Positions 26,401 to 40,800 of a DNA stretch of 64,000 nucleotides are shown one piece after another (within the stretch, counting starts at the first letter, position 1; the number at the start of each line of letters is the position of its first letter). The position numbers and the translations under genes are program-made. The notes beneath the pieces are model-generated. The model was not told where the DNA came from. It was given only the letters and a program-made list of their open reading frames with translations, and searched no databases. The stretch is from Solenopsis invicta (Eukaryota > Arthropoda > Insecta > Hymenoptera > Formicidae): assembly GCF_016802725.1 (NCBI RefSeq), contig NC_052679.1, positions 19,285,548-19,349,547 of the forward strand, in the 5' to 3' direction.

Positions 26401-29400
26401 AAATTGAAATAATTAAAAATATACTGATTTATATGTAGTTAATCAAGGCACTTTTTAATAAAAATAATAATAATTAGGATAAAATATAATCAACTCATCT
26501 GGAACTAAAATTTTGTTATCTGTCTGTATTTTGTAGTAATTATACTAACGAATTTCTATTCTTTCTACGAAATAAAAAGAAAAATGAAAAAGAATTCATA
26601 AAAGTTTGTTTTGTTCGCAAGAATAAAACAATAAAGCTTGTGGTATCTCACATACAGCGTACATCACATACAGCGAAATCCTAACGATACGTATCTATGT
26701 TACTATCCTATTTGCTCGAGAGAAAGGAAGACAGAAGTAGAAACACACAGAAAGAGAGAGAACATAATTCGAGTGTAACTTTGTGCGAAATATCGACTGC
26801 GACGTTGCGAGCCGCGATTTACAGTCAGGCACGATTAAGTAGCTTAACTGCAAACTCTCGACTGCGTTCGAAACTTCGTCTGGAAGTACCGTGCGCGTAA
26901 CACAGGCAGGGGTTATAGTTGCCGCAGTAATTTGGGCCATTAATCAACGGACTGTTTGGTGATGAGGCGAAATTGGACTGGCCATCGTACATAAAATTAT
27001 TATTATTTGCTATACTCTCTTCCTTTTTTGAAATGGAAGCGTCGTTCATCGACATTTTCGTTAACAGTCTTGCTATTTTGATATATATATATCATAATTG
27101 TTGTCAAAGTATTTAATATCCTCGTCGATTTGTTTAAACATGTTATTGAAGCATTGATGTTCAATATTAAACATTTTTTATATACAATGTATTTTATATA
27201 CAACATTAGATATTCTATATTTAATGTATACGCTTTCAATATTAAGCTTTTCTGACATTGTATTCTTTAAATTAGGAATCAATTAAGAATATTTAGCAAA
27301 ATTTACGTTATTTAAGATTTATAGGAGGATATTTTTCAAGTTTACTGTACTTTTATAGATATCATATTTTTTTACGTTTTGTTTTTTGGAAGTAATGCTT
27401 GCGATTACAGGTGAGCCACGAAATTTATGAGAAGAAAATGTAATTTCTGGCATATAATCCTAACAGACTGCGAAATAAGGATACCGACATTATCCCTAGA
27501 ATCTTAAAAGGGCAAATAAAGGGTGTGTAAGTAATCCCATTTTATCCTGTTAAAATTAAAGCCGTGTATATATTATAGGGTAGGATTTCGTTGAATTTTA
27601 CCATAATTACACAAGACAACGGTTCGTAAATTCTATATTCAGTTATGTATATTGATGAGTTACTTGTTATCATAATAGCAAAGCTACATTGATCTAATAT
27701 AGTGCGCATTATTAACAAATGTATGCTAATTTTATTTATAATAATAATATTGTTAACTATATAATAAGATTTACAAAAGTATCTGTCGATACGTTAAAAA
27801 ATCAAGAATTAGATTGCAATAAAGCAAGCACATTATTTTGCCGAAAATACACGATCCAACTAATTCTCCACAGAGAATTTATATAGCTCATTCTTAAAAA
27901 AAAAAAAAAAAAAATACAACTAATTGATAAGCATTATTGTACGCAAATTAATATTTTAAATTTAATTTGTTTAATTTTATTTTTTATGAATGATATAAGA
28001 TATAGATTGAGTCTCAAATATTTTATGTGTACCCCTATCATAATTTATCTATTTAATTCAACGCGATTATGAAATAAGACCTTGATTTTTTCCGCAAGAT
28101 ACAAACAATTTAAATCGCAATGCTCTTGCATTGATTAGTATTTTTTGTTGAGGATATTGAGAATCGAATCATGCGATTGCGTTGAGAAACAAATCTTCGA
28201 AACACCGTATCGCTTAAACGGAACTTGTACTCGGCTGGTACACGGGGAATACATCCGCGTGTATCTTCCCACAAGCGAAGTATAACTCACAACGTCTCTT
28301 TTTCCAGCCGGTACAACTACGAACGGCTGTTTATTTCCTGCACATTAATCTCAGCTGAACGCGCTCTCTCTCTCCTTCTCTTTCTCTCTCTTTCTCTCCC
28401 AAAGTACACAATTAACGATTGATCGATGGCCAGTAGTCTTTTATTTCGCTTTAAACGATCCCTTCCAACTACGCCGCGCTTAAGCCGAATTTACACGGTT
28501 CGCTCTTGATGAGCGTTCCGAATAAATCATCCGACGTGAATGCATCTGGGTGAATGCGTGTTTTTGTTGAAGCGTAGCACCGCTCGGAAGAAAATCATCC
28601 GAAACCAAAAGCTATTCCAATCGGTATAATTTTGATAAATTTAATTATGAATTGCATAATTCATTGCATAATTCACAGTTCAATTGTCGAATTAATATTT
28701 TATTCTGTCGATGCTGCTTTAACGCGGATTGTCGCGTTTCCATCCTCTCGAATAAATATTAGTAATCACGTGTAATGAAAACCGAACTCGTTGCTACGTT
28801 GCATCCGTTATAATTATCTGACTCAATACAAAATTTTTTTACATATATTTCTAGCTCCACAAATCATTGAGAATATAAGCAATTTTATTCTTGAAATTTA
28901 AACTTGCGTATGTATTTCTTTTTCTTAAGTTTTCATACGATTTGAAATAATATGGTAATAATGCTGATGCTCCAAATATATAATACCCGATTATTTGTTA
29001 CATACACATATACATAACCAAATAATTAATTAATTTGCTCTTACTTTATTTATTCTATTCGAAATAATAATTGAAAATAAACTACGTAAAATCGCTTTTG
29101 AGTACGTCCACGCGCGGTATTTTCCCGGTCAACACGCGTAATATCTAATTCGTTGCTGCGGTCCGCAATTTACCGTACGATTAAGCATGTATGGCCGCGG
29201 AATCTCGTCTGTGGTACCGTGATCTCGTACTTGTGCTACGAAAGAGAAGGAGAAAGGGACACAAAGAGAAGCGAAGGCGAACATTGCGAACGCTAGCATA
29301 CGCCAAAGGTCGAGCTTATCTTGAATCGAGGGGTTAGTCACGCCTGCTCCTCTCTCTCTCGAAGATGCTTTCGCACCCCGCGGCGCGGCTTTAACTTTGC

Positions 29401-32400
29401 ACGAAAGTTAGGCACCGCTCACGCCGAAAGCTTCAATCTCGGGACACGCGCGACCTTAACGAGATGGGTCTTATCGACGGTCCCTTAATGAACTCGATCA
29501 ACGTTTAAGCGCAAACTCGAACGGCCCCCTCCCTCCTCCCACGTATAATGATATATTGCGCGCATGTTATTTTCCAGGAATAATATCATAATAACGATAT
29601 TCTCATTCGAGGAAATATGATAACGCTATTTCCTCTATGGTGTAATACGAGATTGAGAAAATGTAAAAATAGGAAGAAATTGATTTTCAAGAGTTTCTGT
29701 TCAAACAGATTGATAAGACGTGGAATGTATATTATAATAAACATTAATAAATTAGATATAGGGATATAAAAGAAAAGAGCAGGTGATAAAACGTTATTTT
29801 AAAATAATGCGGTAAAAAGATAAAAAAAGAATCCAGCTTATTTTATAATACTTTGAATATTATGTTTACTGCAATCTTGAAAACGAAGAGATGAGAGACT
29901 TTAATTGTAGTACATCAAACGTGTCGCTCTAAAATATTTTTGATTTTGTATGTTGAATTACCTTTTGACTTTTTTTAATATGGACAAGAATCTGTAAAAA
30001 AACCGAGATGCGATATCCAATATTGGATGTTAAAATTCATGCTAACTAATTATGGTGTTTTATATTTAATGAGTAGAAAATTATAAAAAAAAGTCGACTC
30101 ATATCACACACAAATAATTGTACCTAATTCTATATTTCTTCCGAGAATATAATCAATATGTTTAAATATATGAGAACACGTATTATTGAATTGACTAGTA
30201 ATTTAATTTGTGATTTTACATTTCTTGTTTCACTTAACAGCTGCGTTGTAAAGTCCGGCAAACATGTGGTACGCAGTTTGGGAAAATTTGTAAATGTATA
30301 TAAATTCACCTAGAAAATTATCATTGAACACTAATGATAAGATCCGCTTTCGATCGGCTAGCTGTTAAATGTGTAAATGTATGAAAATTATAAATTTGGC
30401 CACTACGAATTAAGATGGTGTATAATGGAGATGGAAAATCATTCAAGGACACGTGATACATTCAACAATATTAACCGAATACACCATCGTTTGAAGGCAT
30501 GATATAACGAGCTCACAGTTAAACTATAGCGAGCTGAATCGAAACTGATACGATTAATTGGTTGCATGTCCGTGTTCGTTGCACCTAGTGCCATCAACGA
30601 GACGGGCGCGGTGAAACGTAATTATCGTCGCTCGGTTGAAACAGCCTGTACTTGTTGCGGCGATATATACGCGTTATGTACGATACCGGTATACATAAGC
30701 ACACGAGCGTATTTATATACACGCCCGGTCTCACCCACTCGTGCGGCGAACGTGCAGCAGATGCATGTGCTTCGTGCACTCGCTAACACAAAACACACCC
30801 TGAGCCCGGAGGCCCTACAAGGATAATTTGGGATAACCGCGCCGGTAAAATCTGCATATCAGACTCGTGTGCTCGGAAAACTTGGAACCCACTTCGAATC
30901 GGAGTTAACGGAACTCACGAGATCTTCCACTCTGGTTTCGCCATAGTTCCGCGACTACTCTCGATTAATGCCAAGATTACCACAGTTCCCATAATTTGCA
31001 TAAATTAAAGAGATGATATAATAAGCCTGAAAGCCGTAAGTAATAAAAACATAGTTTATAAATCTAATGAAAACTTGTAAAATTTGAATAATTTGTTTGA
31101 CTTAATAGATAAAAACCGAATAAATAATACAAGATGTTTACAATAAAGATAAGTGATTAACTCGTAGAAAATAGGTTTGTGTAACAGATTGCTGGTTACA
31201 TTCTACTGTTCCTTCGTCGTAGGCATTGCGTGTTTCCGCGTGTTGATCGTACATTTGCGAATGCAATCGCAAAAATACGCCACTTGTGACGTTTATCAAC
31301 CCCGCGCGAGGCCATGGAAGTCAGGTTTCCGAGAAACCATTTTCGGATTATTGTGTCCGCGGAAATGGTATTTCCGCTGTTTCGAGCATGCTCCCGCGTG
31401 GCGGAAACTTCCACCAAGAAATTCGCGTTAGTTACACATGCAAAACTCGTGTGAGGCGCTTCCCAGAGATTCCGCATGCAACAATCTTTATTGCTTTGTT
31501 GCGTGCATTTACGCATTTACAATCAGGATGATGCATTGATGCATTTAACTCCATTTTACTATAATCTCTTTGTTTTATTATTTAATGTTTACTCTGATTT
31601 TTAATTTTAAGCTCTTTTGTTGACATAATCTTTATTTTATTTTAATTAAATAAATTGCATATGATGAAGAAGTAGAGTACACTCGAAACATAAAAATGGT
31701 TTTTTTTAATATTAATTAATAACAGAAAGTTTGAAACTTTGATTCAAAATAGTTTCAAATTACACTGTAATTAGTTAGCATAAATTTTAATATTCAATGT
31801 TGGATGTGTCGCATATCGATATTTTTACAGATTCTCATCCATATTAAAAAAAAAAGTAATTAGGCAATTTCGTATGCAAAATCGAAAGTATTTTACAGCG
31901 GCACGTTTGGTGTACTTACAGTTAAAATCTCTCGTCTTCTCGTTTTCAAGATCTCAGTAAATTACCGTCCTCTGCAAAATGTAATGCGACGTGTGGCGTG
32001 ACACGGAAGCGAGTGCGTGCTGTAACATATGGCTCGTACATTCACATTACGGCGGACCGCAAATTCTTTCCTTCTTTCTTACTTTTTTCTTTTCACTGTT
32101 GCGGCTACAAGTACGCGCTCGTGAAAGCGCTCAATTTCGACCGCTTCTATTCGTTTCCGCTGCTAGTTTTCTCACAGCTGTATAAAGTTACACGTTGCCC
32201 CGATGTCTAAGTGTACATATACTTGAGACAACGCGAGTGACAGACGGATCTGAAAACGATCGAAGAAAGCAAAGAAGGAAAGAAGGTAAGAAGTAATGCG
32301 CACGCGAAGGCGCCGCAATTAACGACTCGAGAAGAAATTTCACGACAAATCTAAATTGCCTTGATCGATCCGCGACGCGTCTTTAAGATCTCTTTACCAA

Positions 32401-34784
32401 TGTTTCATGCAACTTGTATTAGCAACAGAATAATAAAATATCCTACGATTATCTTTTAGAAAAGTAATTATATATGTATCGTATTTATCATAAAATAACT
32501 TCCATATTTGTTAAATCTTTGTTCTGTAAGATCGTAGGATACATGTACACATATTAATAATATATTATATATAGTTAATAATATATATACATATATATGT
32601 ATAATTAATTATATATGTAATATATTATTATTTTAATACACGGATAAACAATTTTGCTGAAATACAGACCTAAAAATAATTATGTTGAACCGTTTAAAAA
32701 ATTGTATCAGATGTTTAACTTGGTTGCTAGGATTTCAAAACTGTTTGCAACGGCATTATCATGCTTGGACGTCCTACATAATTATTTTGACGGTCCAATA
32801 TAAAATTATTTTCTAATTTGTATCTAGCTAAATTTTTAAATGCTGTAATAAAATTGTTCTTTTCGTGTAATATATATATTATTTATATGTATTATTATAT
32901 GTACACTGAGAAAAAAATTGTTAACTGTTGACTAAATTTTTCAACTAAATTAAATTTCTTCACTTCGGGTATTTACGTATTTAAGTAAAATATATAAAAG
33001 CTTAAAATTTAAATATTTTATGTATTTGAGTTAAATATATAAATATTTGAACTAAAGAAATTTCATCAAGTTGAAAAAGTTAATCAATTTAACAATGTTT
33101 ATTCTCAATGTACATGTTTTCTTATTATTTAATTTTAGAGTAAATCAATCATCTACATTTAGCTATTGCTTTTAAAAATTTAATCTTCTTTCACCGACGT
33201 TGCACGACTCTTTACAGTGCTACCGGTGTTATATTCCCGAGTATCGTTATCAGCCAATTCATTAAAAGGTCGCCCGACACTGTTGTGCTGCTTTTTCATT
33301 CTTGTTAGCAACCAGGCGCCTGGATTCCGCTTTCCGACCGGTCTTATCTTTCTTGCAACGCTCCCGATGTTGCATCTCTTTCTTCTCGTAGTATTCTTGC
33401 TTCGTTCGTTCTTTTTTAGAGTATACTTCCATGCCCGATAACCAATGCCTCTTACCGGTAGATGGATCGCGATTTCGTTCAAACTTAACTAGCTCGCGTT
33501 TTCGCGAAACTCTATTCGGCTTTCTTGATTTTATCACATCCCATTGTCCCTTTGTTTTTTCGTGACATTTTTTGTCGACGTATATGTATACGGTAAAAAA
33601 TTATTATTGTATATATGTCTTTCAGAATTAGTTTTAAAATATATTTTTATTTGATAGCTTGTGACATGCAAATTATTGAAGTGACAAAGAGAAATTTCAT
33701 TCAATTACTATACTTTGTTATTATATTGTATGACATTTTTACATTCTTCTCTAAAGTTAATTGATTACAGTTAATATGACTATATGCCTGTTTTATGTAA
33801 AACGAAATAATAAATAACGAATAATTAAAAATAACTCTTTTAATTCACGAAATAGGAACTTTTAACAAAGTTCTTTCCATTGTGAAAACTGATCCACGCT
33901 TTCAGCTTTGATTTCGTTGGAATCACGACGCAATACCCCGGGACTCGAAAGGGACAGGAAGCAAAACGTGTTTAGATACGAACCGCGGCGACGTAATCGA
34001 CATCGGTCGCATTCGAATCGTAATTTTTTCCCGTTCTGTACGAATGCGGTGGACTCCCCAGCAGTAACGCTCTAGCAATACGCAGTAGCAGATTTGTATT
34101 GTACATACATAGCGACGGCGCTAACACCCGTAGTCCCTCTAAAAGCTGGGATTAAAAGACTTAACAATTCGCGTTTCGTGTAATCTCGCATGAATCTTCA
34201 TCATTTGCATTCCCATCGCAGCGACCTCGCACGACGCAGCATCCACGCGTTCTTAATCTCTCTAATACGCGCAAGTACCGATACGTATACTGATCTTAAT
34301 GTTGATAAGCAGAAGACGAAAAAGGAAGCGGGATAGAAGTAAAGAGAGACATATATATGAGAGGAAAAGATAACTAACAAATAAGAAAGAAGAGTTTAAG
34401 TCAAAATTTTCATTTCAGAGAAAATTTAATTGAGAAATTTAATTGAGTAAGAAATAATTATGATCACATTTAAAGTTGAGGCTATTCTAATAAAAGGTAC
34501 AGTCTAATTTTTGAATCAAGAATTATATTCATTTAGACGACAACGAATAGAGGAAGAAGAGGAATTTCATTATGTACTGTGAAATGAAATCCCGGATGGG
34601 AGCGCTAAACAAGAAGCACAAAGAAGTGCAATGAGCAAAAAAAGACAGTGGATGTTAACGTCAACGTTTTGCCTGGATGTAACTAAAGCTGGCTAAAAAA
34701 CGGACGAAAAGGAGATTAAAGGACAGAAAAAGAATGGAAGAGGCTTCGAGGATAGTTATGAAGAGAGAAATATCTCAGATGAGA

Positions 34785-34820
<36 letters not shown>

Positions 34821-37800
34821 GAAAATATGAACGAGGACGATGAAGGCTATTTACCCGCGTCACAGGATGCGGCACCGACAGTCCGGTTATACACGGCCCA
34901 TACGGATGCATGGGCTGACCTTTCGCATGTTGTATCAGACTGCCCGAAGCGTTTATGATATACAGATAACGCGCCGAGACATGAACTTCATGGTCCACCG
35001 ATCGGAAACCGACCGATTAAAAAAAAAATAGCGACCATTGCAAATTATAATGCTTGTTTCTCGCAGATTGCTTCAAGTGCATCAAGAGAAACGATCTTTT
35101 CAATAACAGTCAGCAACTTGACTTAAGAATGTCAAGTTCAATGATCGCTGTATTTATTTTGTATACGATTTGTCTTTTTGCGTGGATATGTATAGTAACA
35201 CAATTTTATATAATTTTCTATCTTATATGCAAAAATATATTAACCTTTTATTATTATATAAGTATTATTACATTAAAAAAAGAATTTGATAATAGCTACC
35301 AAATATTGAACGAAATAATGCCAATTAAATATTTGATTAATATAACCAAAAATAATTTTGCTTTTTTGAATATTTAGCAAATATTATCGAATTTAGTAAT
35401 ATTTGCTAAACACTTAGAAAAATAAAATTATTTTTGGTTGCAATAATCAAATATTAAATTGGCATTATTTCACTTAACATTTGCTATCACCAAACTTTTT
35501 TTTTCAGTGAAATTTTGTGATATTTATAACTTTTTTATTAATTTTTAGTAACACATTTTTCATTTAAAATTAATAGCATTTTTTGAATTTAACGACATAT
35601 TTGTACTACATTTATTAAATTATTTCCTGTTATACTGAAAATTTAATAATGAGATTTATTCAGTTTCATATAAAAGTTAGAAATATATGAGTGTTAAATT
35701 TATCGTGATTCAAAATATGTATAATATGTATGATATACTCGTATATTCATATTCATGCTGATAGGCAGCGAGAAAGCAAGAGAACCGCTCGTTATCAGCA
35801 GCTTTCGTTAATTCAATCAATGTAGATCTTAACGTGAACATCGACTCATTCGCAGCAAGTTATGCTCGGCCGAGCACAGTTTGCCGATAACGACCAGGGC
35901 CGACTGAAATCAACGATCGGATTTTGCAAGCTTGTAGCCGCATAGGTCCGGTTTATCGCGGCCGGCCCTTGTCACTTATCGAACCTATTGGCCGAACCCC
36001 GGTAGCTATCGCCCGGATCGCAGGTATGCGACCGACACGGCGCACGGGTTTCGACATCTGGCACCGCCTGCGCCATCGATATAACAGCGGTTAGGGGTAA
36101 ATTCGAGAGAACGAACGGTAGCTCCGGTATGCGGTACAGATTAAGCTCCGGTCGGGCGGGCGATCTGCGAGCTCACCCTCACCGCCGACAGATCTCGGCT
36201 GCTCTGTGATGCGTGAAATGGATACACGTCGCACGCGAGCGACGCGTAGGTCTAAACAATAAGCAGAATTATTAGTCTTGTCTGAGATTGTGCTGCGGTC
36301 GGGTATCAATCGATGTCGTAATGTTTGAACGCTGTGCTGCGAGAAAGAATCCATCTACCTGTTCCGTTCATTGCATTTTTCTCGTATCGATTTTCTCATT
36401 CATTGAATACTTGATATTGAAAAAAGAATTACAGAAAGTTAAAGAGATGTAGACGATAATATAGAAAGTGTAAAAAATAAATATTAGATAGACAGTCATA
36501 TTTGTCAATACTTTTTATAATACTTGATTTATTTTTTATTAAAATGTAGAACACTCTCCTTCTATCTATACTCGAACTTCTTATTTACTGAATACAATAT
36601 TTAACAAAAATGGAAAATTATAAAAAATCAAGATAATATAGATGACAAAAACATAAAAAATGGATATTTTAAACAGTCGGTTTTTATAATAATTTGTAAA
36701 TTGAATTTTTCATTATAAACTTGTGATTTACTTTTGAATGAGATGCGGAAGAACCTTTTCTCTTGTATCTCATAAAATTTGAACCGACGATTTTTAGACA
36801 CCCTATGTGTGTGTAGGTGCATCCGGATAAAACGGATAAAACGTAATGGCGCGGTGCACCCTTGTATCGACATTTCGGATAATCCTGGGGGTCGCGCAGC
36901 AGCGCGTAGAAACGCCGGGCTGTGTAAACTATTGCCCGGCACCGGTCATGTATTTATTAAACACGGACCCACCCTACGACTGTCCACCCTATATCCCCCT
37001 TGCCCTCAGGAAATGATACGCGGAATGAACACTATCGGTTTATACTTCTCCACCGTCACCCGTCTCTCCTGTTCGTGATGTACGCGAATGAAACGCGTGA
37101 CAATTACGTCTCTTTTCAGTCAATGATCCATCGATACATTTCTCCCTTTTCCTTCGTTCACGTGGGTGACGCTTGATTTTTCCTTTTCCATTTCTTTTTG
37201 AGAATATAACGAAAGTTTTAACGAGAGAAGGAGGGAGATGGAACACGCAAAGTTTTTGTCACTCGCATTTATTGAGTGTTATTGTCCGTTATTGTTGTAA
37301 ATTGTAACATATCGACAGGCTAGAGCAGATCAATCGTTTTCCAAATCAATTAAAGAGATGGAGACTGCGAGCGAAATGATGGTAATAATACAATTTACAT
37401 TCTCAAAGAACTAAAAAGCATTCAGATTCGTACGCAGAGGAAAAAATGCTGTTGAATCAACAGCATCAATCTAATTGAAAATACTTTGTTAATTCAATAA
37501 CAGCTTATTAACGAAACAAAATGGTTAAAAATAAAGACAATAACAAACATAGCTAAATGAATAAAATTTAGTTGAATCAACTAAATATATTAATGACATC
37601 CCGTGATTCGACGTTTAATTGAATCAAATTATATTTCAATTCATATTGTAGCATTTTTTCAATGTAAAAAGTAGAGAAGCTTAAATCAACTCGATTGTAT
37701 ATGATGATGATTAAAGACCATTTGATTTTTAATGAAGCAACAACATTAATACCTTTTACTATGAAATTAATACGGAACATCTACGGTTAAAAGACTAAAA

Positions 37801-40800
37801 TAAATATCGGAACTTTTATAACTCAATGTATTTAATCATGCATCAATTTTACATTGGTTTCCAAATAGTGGCACCTACTGTATATGATGTTTGTCGAATT
37901 TCACAACGACACGTAATTATTTCGAGATTATGTCGCGCAACAGTTAATGCGCGAGTGCACGTTATTGTAATTTCCATTGTTGTAATCTCAATGGTGCATC
38001 TTACCGTCACGGCATCCGGTGAATGAAACACGTTTTGCGCGTACAATAGAAGTCGAATAATCGATATCGAGTGTCGAACGTGCGAAATCAAACATTGAAG
38101 CCGTCCATTATGCTGTGTTGAATATCGAAGCGCATTGTACGGCGTATGGAAAAGTGTTTGTATCGCACGCCCACCGACGTGAATTAACATTAAAATTGAA
38201 AGCGTCAGAATAAAATCACTGTAACGGTACGCCTCATCGTCTTGAAACACTTGCACTCGAGCTAGACTGACGTTTTAAAGTTTGGTATGGTAATAACATG
38301 CATTGTGTGGCATATGACTATAGCACGGCGTAGAAAATTTTATCAACGGCGCGGTGTCTTTCTCTCTTTTATATCTCTTTTGCTTGAAATAGATGCGTAA
38401 TAATTATAAATAATGAAGTCCCATTTTTAAAAATATTGATCGAAATCGTAAAATAATCAGCATGAAAAAAAATACTGTCTATTATAATATTTGTCTTTTC
38501 TAAACTAACAACTTTTTTTGGTATTTTTTCGCATTATTACAGATATTCAGTATATATTCTATAGATTCTAAAACAACAGATATATTCTAAATGTTAGACG
38601 GGGAATACTCTGTATATTAAACAAGCATATAATTAAGAAATATTCTCTTTAAATTAATTAACAGTTTCGGTACATATTAAATATTGTTTCAAAATTAATA
38701 AGCTCATAGCAACTTGTGAATAGTTAATATAATAATAGTTTTAAAATATATTACAAACATAGCCGCTCCTAATCTGTGTATGTTTATTCACATTTACATA
38801 TTTTTAAAATAAATACGATTTATAAATCATTTAATATTTTATAATTAAATTTTAGATAAGTTGATCTTTTCTTCATGTAGAGAATAAAAAATATATTCGT
38901 TATAGTTTTATAAAAATAAATCTCTCTCTCTCTCTCTCTTTTTCTCTCACAAAACAATAAGGACTTCTTTTTAATCTATCTACGTTTTCTCACGAACGTA
39001 AAACGCGAAATAACCATAATTTCCCGATATCGGTTGCGCTCCCAGGAAGTTTCGACACTTTAACGGCACAGCTTAAGACTTTGTTTTTACGTGGATTTCC
39101 ACTTTCTGCGCTCTATCGCCGCTCTTGACTATCGATTTGCGATCGCCGAAATGTAGAAACCAATTCCGGACGGTCATTTGCTCCAGAAGTGAGTCTCTTT
39201 CTCCCCGTTTTTTTTTTCTCTTTGTCCCGCGAAATAAAAGCGAATAAAATTGCGCGCCGATATTTGCATAGGCCGCGCGAATACACGCGCAGTCGATTGA
39301 AAATCGTCCAAACATCCCGTGCATATTTGATCCTGCAATACAACGTATTCTCGTTAAACTGGTGACAAAATCGCGATGGCATGTTTCCGCACCGCGAACG
39401 GGACCTCTGCTGATGAGGCAATTACGTATATTCGATTTGAGGGTATCACATTAAATGGTTGTTGTGTAAACTCACGATGAAACTGGCTAATCGTTTAACA
39501 CTATATCTAAATTTTGATCTATTATGCGGTAAGAATTGATAACTTATAACTGACTTACTATCTACTAGTCGTATTTTATTTTGTTTTTCATTTAAGTTAA
39601 TTCTAAACTCTCTCAAAAAGAATTAAATGACAGATTCTTTTTTTAAAATGAGAATATTTTATCCGATAATCTTTTATAATTATTATTTTTAATTTTTTAC
39701 TGCACAAAAATATTTTTCAAAAAATATTTAAAAAATTGCAAATTAGTTTAAAAATTTATTTTTCAAACTAATAAATATCGAAAAAATAAATTTTATATCT
39801 TTATAATTGAAATAACGTTTCTTGAGCTTAATACCCTATCAAAATTTCCATACAACAGCGACGGCTATTAGACCTTTCCGGAGAGGATCTGGAGGTACAC
39901 AGCTGTGCGGTAAATCTCCGATTTTAAAGGACTTATGATAATCGACAAGTGTTGTTGAGAACGCGGTAAATTTCGCGCAGAATAGTGAAACAGGTAATCT
40001 CCTCGAAAACGCTTTCGACGCTTTCGATAATACCAAAAAGGGTCTTCGGCAGGATTATTACAGTGATCTGAGTAATGTTCTCAGAACTACCGTTCATGAT
40101 CAATGTTAAATACATGCTGCACGAGCGTAGATGAGCTGGAATTAATTCCTCAGATATATCTTTTCATATGTGTGCAGACATATAATTTTGGAATTTGTAT
40201 TACATATGAACATTTAAATTATAATCTGATTAAATTATTATCTGACTTATTATAAAAGTATTAATACATTTTCAATTTTTTATAATTAGACGCGTAGTTT
40301 ATGTAGCAAACGCTTAAAATTATTATTCTACACGGAAAGAAGTTTTTGCTAAAGTGTCCAAAAATTTAGCTGGATACAGATCTGAAAATAATTTTGTTGG
40401 GTCATCAAAATAGGATAGTGAAATTAAGATGCGTAGGATAGTGAAATTAGTTGCTGAAATGTCAAAAAATTTTGCAACCTTGCTCATCACATTTGATGGT
40501 TTGTATAATTATTTAGATAGCCCAACAAAATTATTTTCAGATCTGTATCCAGCTAAATTTTTGGACACTTTAGCAAAACCGTTCTTTCCGTGCAGATTTG
40601 TTTCTTCTTTAATTCATTTTGATTAACTTTAAAATTATTAGTGCAGTATAACACATACTTTAATATTCTTAAAAATGTTTGAAACGGCAAACTATACAAA
40701 ACACAAAAGAATTTAGATTTCTTTCTTAATAAAAAAGATATTGTTATTGAAAAGGTTGAAACTGCATGGTTTCAAGCCAGCCATTGTTCAGCGCTATCAC

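Noticed and set aside
27896..27914. Poly(A) tail of a retrocopy
   Set aside because: The 19-A run has no coding or SINE-like sequence upstream and no target-site duplication I could see.
37849..38256. 135-codon minus-strand open frame
   Set aside because: No domain, signal peptide or splice context; composition does not differ from surrounding intron and an overlapping + frame is also open.
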